Source: Frisingicoccus caecimuris (lineage in GTDB: Bacteria; Bacillota; Clostridia; Lachnospirales; Lachnospiraceae). From it: 64,000 nucleotides of DNA. Location: NCBI RefSeq assembly GCF_004340975.1, contig NZ_SLXA01000005.1, forward strand, positions 62,001 through 126,000, read 5' to 3'. The first letter of the stretch is position 1. Every line of letters starts with the position of its first letter. The position numbers and the translations under genes are program-made. Below the pieces are notes generated by a model. It worked only from the letters and a program-made list of their open reading frames with translations. It did no database searches and was not told where the DNA came from. This document shows positions 57,733 through 64,000 of the stretch, one piece after another.

Positions 57733-57761
57733 TTGAAAAAAGCCCTGATAAAGGATACAAT
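57733..57761 (+). promoter_or_regulatory. glyS promoter
   Basis: TTGAAA (57733-57738), 17-base spacer, TACAAT (57756-57761). No T-box leader in the 104-base gap. Confidence 0.6.
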
Positions 57762-57798
57762 AAAACAAGCGAAAAGAATTGAGTGAGGTAAAAGCATT

Positions 57799-59187
57799 AT
57801 GGAAAAAACAATGGAAAAAATTGTTGCTTTGGCAAAGGCAAGAGGATTTGTATATCCAGGTTCAGAAATTTACGGCGGCCTTGCCAATACATGGGACTAT
57901 GGCAATCTCGGCGTAGAGCTGAAAAATAATGTAAAACGTGCATGGTGGCAGAAATTCATTCAGGAAAATCCATACAATGTCGGTGTGGACTGTGCGATTC
58001 TCATGAATCCTCAGACATGGGTGGCTTCCGGTCATCTGGGCGGCTTTTCAGACCCATTGATGGACTGTAAAGAATGTCACGAACGTTTTCGTGCCGATAA
58101 GATCATTGAGGATTTCAGTGCAGAAAAAGGCATTGAACTGACAAGTTCCGTGGATGGCTGGTCCAATGAGGAGATGCAGAACTTTATTGCAGAACATAAG
58201 ATTCCATGTCCGTCCTGCGGCGCTCATAACTTTACAGAAATCCGTCAGTTTAATCTGATGTTTAAAACTTTCCAGGGTGTTACAGAAGATGCAAAGAATA
58301 CGGTATATCTCAGACCGGAAACGGCCCAGGGTATTTTTGTTAACTTTAAAAATGTTCAGAGAACATCCCGCAAAAAGATTCCTTTCGGTATTGGACAGAT
58401 TGGTAAATCTTTCAGAAATGAAATCACACCAGGTAACTTTACGTTCCGTACCCGTGAGTTTGAGCAGATGGAACTGGAATTTTTCTGTGAACCGGATACG
58501 GATCTGGAATGGTTTGCATACTGGAAAGATTTCTGTATCAACTGGCTGAAATCTCTCGGTATGAAAGAAGAAGAGATGCGTGTCCGCGATCATGATAAAG
58601 AAGAATTATCCTTCTACAGTAAGGCAACTTCGGATATCGAATTCCTTTTCCCATTTGGATGGGGCGAGCTGTGGGGGATTGCCGACAGAACCGATTATGA
58701 CCTGACACAGCATCAGAATGTATCTAATGTGGATCTGACATACTTTGATGATCAGAAAAAAGAAAAATATATTCCATATGTTATTGAACCATCCCTCGGA
58801 GCTGATCGTGTTGTTCTGGCTTTCCTTTGCGGGGCTTATGATGAAGAAGAACTCGAAGGCGGCGATATGCGGACCGTCCTGCGTTTCCATCCGGCTCTGG
58901 CACCTGTGAAAGTCGGCGTACTTCCATTATCCAAGAAATTAAATGAGGGCGCTGAAAAAGTATTTGAAATGCTCAGTAAAAAATATAACTGTGAGTATGA
59001 TGACAGAGGCAATATCGGAAAACGTTATCGCCGCCAGGATGAAATAGGTACACCATATTGTGTAACCTATGACTTTGAATCGGAAGAGGATGGCTGTGTT
59101 ACCGTACGTGAACGTGACAGTATGGCTCAGGAACGCATTAAGATTGAGGACTTGGCGGCATATTTTGAAGAAAAGATGCAGTTCTAA
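57799..59187 (+). CDS. glyQS: Glycyl-tRNA synthetase, alpha2 (dimeric) type
   Basis: Class II synthetase charging tRNA-Gly as a homodimer, unlike the alpha2beta2 GlyQ/GlyS of many bacteria. 462 residues. [20 protein letters not shown] and [13 protein letters not shown] open the chain, motif 2 is [20 protein letters not shown] (about residues 212-231), motif 3 is [14 protein letters not shown] (about 332-345), and a C-terminal anticodon domain follows (from about 360). GTGAGGT is the ribosome binding site. Confidence 0.96.
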   Translation: MEKTMEKIVALAKARGFVYPGSEIYGGLANTWDYGNLGVELKNNVKRAWWQKFIQENPYNVGVDCAILMNPQTWVASGHLGGFSDPLMDCKECHERFRADKIIEDFSAEKGIELTSSVDGWSNEEMQNFIAEHKIPCPSCGAHNFTEIRQFNLMFKTFQGVTEDAKNTVYLRPETAQGIFVNFKNVQRTSRKKIPFGIGQIGKSFRNEITPGNFTFRTREFEQMELEFFCEPDTDLEWFAYWKDFCINWLKSLGMKEEEMRVRDHDKEELSFYSKATSDIEFLFPFGWGELWGIADRTDYDLTQHQNVSNVDLTYFDDQKKEKYIPYVIEPSLGADRVVLAFLCGAYDEEELEGGDMRTVLRFHPALAPVKVGVLPLSKKLNEGAEKVFEMLSKKYNCEYDDRGNIGKRYRRQDEIGTPYCVTYDFESEEDGCVTVRERDSMAQERIKIEDLAAYFEEKMQF

Positions 59188-59190
59188 TCC

Positions 59191-59226
59191 TTGACTAACA
59201 CGGGGTTATGTTATAAAATTAACATA
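59191..59226 (+). promoter_or_regulatory. ppdK promoter with Rex-like palindrome
   Basis: TTGACT (59191-59196), 17-base spacer, TAAAAT (59214-59219). A perfect 7-6-7 inverted repeat TATGTTA-TAAAAT-TAACATA (59207-59226) is centred on the -10. The inner 18 bases (59208-59225) match the clostridial Rex consensus as I recall it (TTGTTAA-N4-TTAACAA) at all but three defined positions. Confidence 0.55.
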
Positions 59227-59288
59227 TAAATTGTATTTAATAAAATACAAAAAACAAAAATATTATAATGAATTAGGAGGAATGACCA

Positions 59289-61913
59289 ATGAACAAATGG
59301 GTCTATATGTTTACAGAAGGTAATGCCAATATGCGCGAACTCCTTGGCGGCAAAGGTGCAAACCTGGCCGAAATGACAAATTTAGGACTGCCGGTTCCAC
59401 AGGGTTTTACAATTACAACAGAAGCGTGTACACAGTACTACGAGGACGGTCGTGCGATCAACGATGAGATTATGGGACAGATCATGGAAGCTATCACCAA
59501 GATGGAAGCCATTACCGGAAAGAAATTTGGCGATAAAGAGAACCCATTGCTCGTATCTGTTCGGTCCGGTGCGAGAGCATCCATGCCAGGTATGATGGAT
59601 ACCATTTTGAACCTTGGTCTGAACGAAGAAGTTGTTGAAGTTTTATCCGCAAAATCCGGTAATCCACGTTGGGCCTGGGACTGCTACAGAAGATTCATTC
59701 AGATGTATTCGGACGTAGTTATGGAAGTAGGCAAGAAATATTTTGAAGAGCTGATCGACAAGATGAAGGCTGAAAAAGGCGTAACTCAGGATGTTGAGCT
59801 GACGGCTGATGATCTTCATGAACTTGCAAATCAGTTCAAAGCTGAATATAAAGAAAAAATCGGTGTTGATTTTCCAACAGATCCAAAGGAACAGCTGATG
59901 GGTGCGATCAAAGCCGTGTTCCGTTCATGGGACAACCCGCGTGCGAACGTATATCGTCGTGATAATGATATTCCATATTCCTGGGGTACAGCTGTTAATG
60001 TACAGATGATGGCTTTTGGTAACATGGGTGAGACATCCGGTACAGGTGTTGCGTTTACACGTGATCCTGCAACAGGTGAAAAACATCTGATGGGCGAATT
60101 TCTTATGAATGCTCAGGGCGAGGATGTTGTAGCCGGCGTTCGTACACCACAGAAGATCGACCAGTTAAAAGATGTTATGCCTGAAGTTTATGAGCAGTTT
60201 GTAGGTATCTGCAATACTCTGGAAAACCATTACAGAGATATGCAGGATATGGAGTTTACAATTGAAGACAGACATCTGTACATGTTACAGACACGTAACG
60301 GTAAGAGAACAGCTCAGGCTGCTCTGAAGATTGCCTGTGACCTTGTCGATGAAGGTATGATCACGGAAGAAAAAGCTGTTGCGATGATTGATCCTCGTAA
60401 CCTGGATACATTATTACATCCACAGTTTGATCAGGCTGCTTTAAAGGCTGCAGTTCCTGTTGGAAAAGCTCTCGGTGCTTCTCCTGGAGCTGCCTGCGGT
60501 AAGATCGTATTCTCTGCAGATGATGCTAAAGAATGGGCAGCCAGAGGTGAAAAAGTCGTTCTTGTACGTCTCGAGACATCTCCGGAAGATATCGAAGGTA
60601 TGAAAGCTGCTCAGGGTATCCTGACAGTTCGCGGCGGTATGACTTCCCATGCTGCTGTTGTTGCCCGTGGTATGGGTACATGCTGTGTATCCGGCTGTGG
60701 CGATATCGTTATGGATGAAGAGAATAAGAAATTCACACTGGCCGGTAAAGAATACCATGAAGGTGATGAAATCTCCATCGACGGTACGACCGGTAACATT
60801 TACAGCGGTATCATTCCGACAGTAGATGCAACCATTGCAGGAGAATTTGGCCGTATCATGGGTTGGGCGGACAAGTACAGAGTTCTTAAAGTACGTACCA
60901 ACGCCGACACTCCGGCTGACGCTAAGAAAGCCCGTGAACTTGGTGCTGAAGGTATCGGTCTTTGCCGTACAGAGCATATGTTCTTCGGTGAAGGCAGAAT
61001 TGATGCTTTCCGTGAAATGATTTGTTCCGAGAGCGTTGAAGAAAGAGAAGCTGCCCTTGAAAAGATTCTTCCATATCAGCAGGGCGACTTTGAAGCATTA
61101 TATGAAGCGCTTGAGGGAACTCCGGTTACGATTCGTTTCCTGGATCCGCCGCTTCATGAATTCGTTCCTACAGAGGAAGAAGATATTGAAAAACTGGCTG
61201 CCGCTCAGAGCAAGAGCGTTGAGACGATCAAAGGTATCATTCAGGGCCTTCATGAATTCAACCCTATGATGGGCCATCGTGGATGCCGTCTGCCGGTAAC
61301 CTATCCTGAAATTGCTGTAATGCAGACAAAGGCGGTTATCCGTGCAGCTCTCAATGTTCAGAAAGCGCATCCGGACTGGACGATCGTGCCTGAGATCATG
61401 ATTCCGCTGGTTGGCGAAATTAAAGAATTAAAATATGTTAAGAAATTCGTTGTTGAGACAGCCGATGCAGAGATTGCTGCTTCCGGTATCGATCTGAAAT
61501 ATGAAGTTGGTACGATGATCGAGATTCCAAGAGCTTGTCTGACCGCTGATGAGATTGCTACAGAAGCCGATTTCTTCTGTTTTGGTACAAACGACCTGAC
61601 ACAGATGTGCTTTGGTTTCTCCCGTGACGATGCGGGCAAGTTCCTCGACGCTTACTATGACGCTAAGATCCTGGAGAGCGATCCATTTGCCAAACTCGAC
61701 CAGAAGGGCGTTGGCAAGTTGATGGATATGGCTATTACATTAGGTAAGCCGGTAAATCCAAATCTCCATATCGGTATCTGTGGTGAGCACGGCGGAGATC
61801 CATCTTCCGTAGAATTCTGCCATAAGATTGGGCTGGATTATGTATCCTGTTCACCATTCCGGGTGCCAATCGCAAGACTGGCTGCAGCACAGGCAGCTAT
61901 CGCAAATAGGTAG
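59289..61913 (+). CDS. ppdK: Pyruvate, phosphate dikinase
   Basis: Reversible conversion of pyruvate, ATP and phosphate to phosphoenolpyruvate, AMP and pyrophosphate. 874 residues, the usual length. N-terminal ATP-grasp-like domain (GGKGANLAEMTNLGLPVPQG, about 19-38), central phosphohistidine domain with TVRGGMTSHAAVVARGMGT (catalytic His near 452), and C-terminal TIM barrel with GLCRTEHMFF (about 557) and the catalytic Cys in GICGEHGGDPSS (about 831). AGGAGG precedes the ATG. Monocistronic, with its own promoter and terminator. Confidence 0.97.
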   Translation: MNKWVYMFTEGNANMRELLGGKGANLAEMTNLGLPVPQGFTITTEACTQYYEDGRAINDEIMGQIMEAITKMEAITGKKFGDKENPLLVSVRSGARASMPGMMDTILNLGLNEEVVEVLSAKSGNPRWAWDCYRRFIQMYSDVVMEVGKKYFEELIDKMKAEKGVTQDVELTADDLHELANQFKAEYKEKIGVDFPTDPKEQLMGAIKAVFRSWDNPRANVYRRDNDIPYSWGTAVNVQMMAFGNMGETSGTGVAFTRDPATGEKHLMGEFLMNAQGEDVVAGVRTPQKIDQLKDVMPEVYEQFVGICNTLENHYRDMQDMEFTIEDRHLYMLQTRNGKRTAQAALKIACDLVDEGMITEEKAVAMIDPRNLDTLLHPQFDQAALKAAVPVGKALGASPGAACGKIVFSADDAKEWAARGEKVVLVRLETSPEDIEGMKAAQGILTVRGGMTSHAAVVARGMGTCCVSGCGDIVMDEENKKFTLAGKEYHEGDEISIDGTTGNIYSGIIPTVDATIAGEFGRIMGWADKYRVLKVRTNADTPADAKKARELGAEGIGLCRTEHMFFGEGRIDAFREMICSESVEEREAALEKILPYQQGDFEALYEALEGTPVTIRFLDPPLHEFVPTEEEDIEKLAAAQSKSVETIKGIIQGLHEFNPMMGHRGCRLPVTYPEIAVMQTKAVIRAALNVQKAHPDWTIVPEIMIPLVGEIKELKYVKKFVVETADAEIAASGIDLKYEVGTMIEIPRACLTADEIATEADFFCFGTNDLTQMCFGFSRDDAGKFLDAYYDAKILESDPFAKLDQKGVGKLMDMAITLGKPVNPNLHIGICGEHGGDPSSVEFCHKIGLDYVSCSPFRVPIARLAAAQAAIANR

Positions 61914-61954
61914 GAGTTCTCTTTCCTTTGAATTGTAATTAACAGTTAAATACG

Positions 61955-61992
61955 ATAAGCGTATCATTAGAAATAGTGGTACGCTTATTTTT
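61955..61992 (+). terminator. Terminator after ppdK
   Basis: Arms ATAAGCGTA (61955-61963) and TACGCTTAT (61980-61988) followed by TTTTTA. The rest of the gap to ktrB (to 62134) shows no riboswitch or gene. Confidence 0.75.
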
Positions 61993-62134
61993 ATATAAGC
62001 AGCCACAAAAATTGAATCCTACGCATAACAGCCATCTTTAGACCATCTTAATACGGACATAAATATTCTTTTACCTTCTTAATCCAGGCGGACGTATGAT
62101 AAAGAGCAGATAAAGTGTTGTAAAGGAGTAGTAT

Positions 62135-63472
62135 ATGTATGAGTACATTTGTTCAAGAAAGAAAAGATTGACGTCGTCTCAGATTATTATTTTTGGATTT
62201 TCCGGTGTGATTCTATTAGGAGCAGTTTTTTTGATGTTGCCGATCTCGAATCGTGCGGGAATGACAACATCGTTTTTAGATGCATTGTTTACATCGACTT
62301 CCGCCGTATGTGTTACGGGACTTGTACTCCATGATACTGCCACCTATTGGTCCACCTTCGGACAAGTAGTCATCATGCTTTTGATTCAGATCGGAGGCAT
62401 GGGGGTGATTACAGTGGCTGCTTCTTTTGCGATGATCTCAGGAAAAAAGATTTCCTTAATGCAGCGGAGCACGATGCAGGAGGCTATTTCAGCGCCAAAG
62501 GTGGGAGGCATTGTCCGGCTGACTAATTTTATTGTAAAGATGACGCTTTTAATCGAAGTGTCGGGAGCCGTTGTTATGGCTCCTGTGTTTTGCCGGGATT
62601 TTGGAATCAAAGGACTTTGGATGGCGTTGTTTCATTCCGTATCCGCATTCTGTAATGCGGGATTTGACCTGATGGGAACGAAAGCGGTATTTTCGTCGTT
62701 GACCGGTTATGCCGCCAATCCGGTAATTAATCTGACGATCATGTCATTGATCGTTGTGGGCGGCATTGGTTTTCTGACGTGGGACGATATCCGGACAAAC
62801 AGGCTTCACTTACATAAGTACAGGATGCAGAGCAAAGTCATTCTTTGCACAACAGTGATTTTGCTGGTTGTTCCAGCCATTTATTTTTTCTTTTGTGAAT
62901 TTGCCGATCTAGGGTTGTCAGAAAGAATATTAGCTTCATTTTTTCAGTCAGTGACACCAAGAACAGCCGGATTTAATACGGTGGATCTGACCGCTATGCA
63001 CGAAGCAGGGCAGTATATAATCATCATGTTGATGTTGATCGGAGGAAGTCCGGGTTCTACCGCAGGAGGAATGAAGACGACGACGATTGCAGTGTTGTTT
63101 GCCGCGTCAATCGCTACATTTTGCAAAAAAGAACATACACACTTTTTTGGCCGACGAATCGGTGATGATGTGGTCAAAAATGCGGCAACCATTCTGCTTA
63201 TGTATCTTATATTATTCTTTTTTGGCGGGCTGGTCATCAGTATGGTTGAAGGGCTTCCTATGCTCACTTGTCTGTTTGAGACTGCTTCAGCAGTGGGTAC
63301 AGTAGGACTTTCCATGGGGGTTACACCGAGTCTTGGTATATTATCCAGGATAATTCTGATTCTGCTCATGTTTTTTGGCAGAGTCGGCGGGCTGACGTTG
63401 ATATTTGCTGCCCTGTCCAGTACGAAAAAGAGGGTTGCAAAACTTCCGAAGGAAAAAATAACCGTTGGATAA
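62135..63472 (+). CDS. ktrB: Potassium uptake channel subunit KtrB/TrkH
   Basis: Integral membrane K+ translocating subunit. 445 residues, about eight membrane helices arranged as four M1-P-M2 repeats. The four filter loops are visible, each with its key glycine: TSAVCVTGL (about residue 60), SAFCNAGFD (about 175), VTPRTAGFNT (about 276) and TASAVGTVGLS (about 385). The length and C-terminal KKRVAKLPKEKITVG fit KtrB better than the longer TrkH. AAAGGAG 6 bases upstream sets the ATG. The cytoplasmic gate ktrA follows after 16 bases. Confidence 0.93.
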   Translation: MYEYICSRKKRLTSSQIIIFGFSGVILLGAVFLMLPISNRAGMTTSFLDALFTSTSAVCVTGLVLHDTATYWSTFGQVVIMLLIQIGGMGVITVAASFAMISGKKISLMQRSTMQEAISAPKVGGIVRLTNFIVKMTLLIEVSGAVVMAPVFCRDFGIKGLWMALFHSVSAFCNAGFDLMGTKAVFSSLTGYAANPVINLTIMSLIVVGGIGFLTWDDIRTNRLHLHKYRMQSKVILCTTVILLVVPAIYFFFCEFADLGLSERILASFFQSVTPRTAGFNTVDLTAMHEAGQYIIIMLMLIGGSPGSTAGGMKTTTIAVLFAASIATFCKKEHTHFFGRRIGDDVVKNAATILLMYLILFFFGGLVISMVEGLPMLTCLFETASAVGTVGLSMGVTPSLGILSRIILILLMFFGRVGGLTLIFAALSSTKKRVAKLPKEKITVG

Positions 63473-63488
63473 AGGAGGAAACAGTTAT

Positions 63489-64000
63489 ATGAAATCAATA
63501 CTTTTAATCGGATTGGGACGATTTGGAAAACATATTGCCATGCATCTGAATCAGTTGGGACATCAGGTCATGGCAGTCGATCATGAAGAGGAGCGCATAG
63601 AAGCGGTACTGCCGTTTGTGACCAATGCCCAAATTGGTGACAGCACAAATGCGTATTTTCTTGAATCCCTGGGCATAAGCAATTATGATGTCTGCATAGT
63701 GGCCATTGGAAATGATTTTCAGAGTTCTCTGGAGACGACCTCTCTGCTTAAAGAACTTGGGGGCAAAATGGTCGTGGCCAGAGCAGCCAGAGATGTGCAG
63801 GCCAAGTTTCTCCTGCGCAATGGGGCGGATGAGGTGGTCTATCCTGAAAAACAGCTTGCCAAATGGACAGCAATACGTTATAGTGCCGATCATATTCTGG
63901 ACTATATAGAGCTGGATGAAGACCATGCAATGTTTGAAGTTTCAGTTCCGGAAGATTGGGCCGGTCGAACGATCGGACAAATTGACATTCGAAAAAAATT
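63489..64000 (+). CDS. ktrA: Potassium uptake regulator KtrA/TrkA (3' end off window)
   Basis: Cytoplasmic RCK-domain ring that gates KtrB in response to nucleotides. The first 170 codons are in the window: an RCK_N Rossmann domain with LLIGLGRFGKHIAM (about residues 5-18), acidic nucleotide-binding end VDHEEE (about 31), GDSTN and DVCIVAIGNDF, then the start of RCK_C (SVPEDWAGRTIG). AAAGGAGG at 63473-63480 fixes the ATG at 63489. It runs off the right edge in frame, with no stop seen. Confidence 0.93.
   Translation, partial: MKSILLIGLGRFGKHIAMHLNQLGHQVMAVDHEEERIEAVLPFVTNAQIGDSTNAYFLESLGISNYDVCIVAIGNDFQSSLETTSLLKELGGKMVVARAARDVQAKFLLRNGADEVVYPEKQLAKWTAIRYSADHILDYIELDEDHAMFEVSVPEDWAGRTIGQIDIRKK

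Overview
The window looks like ordinary, well-kept chromosome of an anaerobic, low-to-moderate G+C Firmicute, most likely a gut Clostridia of the Lachnospiraceae type. This is inferred from pyruvate:ferredoxin oxidoreductase, pyruvate phosphate dikinase, an alpha2-type glycyl-tRNA synthetase, Mini-III RNase followed by rlmB and a SigH-type sigma factor, a HrcA/CIRCE-controlled groESL, ThiH (the anaerobic thiazole route), tRNA genes without encoded CCA, and strong AGGAGG ribosome binding sites. Species cannot be fixed from sequence alone. I see no phage, insertion sequence, CRISPR array, rRNA or plasmid gene; almost everything is core metabolism and translation.

Layout. 1-8.6 kb: leucine (leuC partial, leuD, leuB), then ilvD, ilvB and serine (serC, serA) synthesis. 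8.7-12.3 kb: an uncharacterised acidic protein and glycogen branching enzyme glgB. 12.35-16.66 kb (minus strand): thiSFGH behind argH. 16.7-19.5 kb: rpsO and pnp with structured leaders. 19.5-20.8 kb: two tiny ORFs and an unknown zinc-ribbon membrane protein. 20.9-24.5 kb: pyruvate:ferredoxin oxidoreductase. 24.5-26.7 kb (minus): a lipoprotein and a DUF1846 protein. 26.8-29 kb: M16 peptidase, HAAS-domain protein, rlmH. 29.1-32.3 kb: carB. 32.4-33.3 kb (minus): unknown membrane protein. 33.5-36.7 kb: gph-like HAD, asnB, thiE. 36.8-38 kb (minus): tyrS. 38.2-39.4 kb: Cof-type HAD and tRNA-Asp/Val/Met. 39.6-45.8 kb: a tight seven-gene run ispF, GCS2-type ligase, permuted ATP-grasp enzyme, cysS, mrnC, rlmB, sigH. 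45.9-48.2 kb: tRNA-Thr, a DUF3783-like protein, glnS. 48.4-50.4 kb: CIRCE and groES-groEL. 50.7-57.7 kb: guaB, an anchored amidase, an M16C peptidase, era, recO. 57.8-61.9 kb: glyS and ppdK. 62.1 kb to the edge: ktrB and a partial ktrA.

How it fits together. PFOR and PPDK act around pyruvate/phosphoenolpyruvate in fermentation; leu, ilv, ser, arg, asn and carB supply amino acids and pyrimidine/arginine precursors; thiSFGH and thiE make the thiazole phosphate and join it to the pyrimidine of thiamin, the cofactor used by PFOR and IlvB. The most promising uncharacterised element is the gene pair at 40070-42642: a glutamate-cysteine-ligase-like enzyme and a glutathionylspermidine-synthase-like ATP-grasp enzyme, joined by 4-8 base overlaps to ispF upstream and cysS downstream. 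It suggests an undescribed gamma-glutamyl compound, possibly a low-molecular-weight thiol. Regulatory signals worth attention are a long hairpin in the pnp leader, a Rex-like palindrome across the ppdK -10 box, an ARG-box-like site at argH, a palindrome at the ilvD start site and a hairpin leader at thiS without a visible TPP riboswitch.
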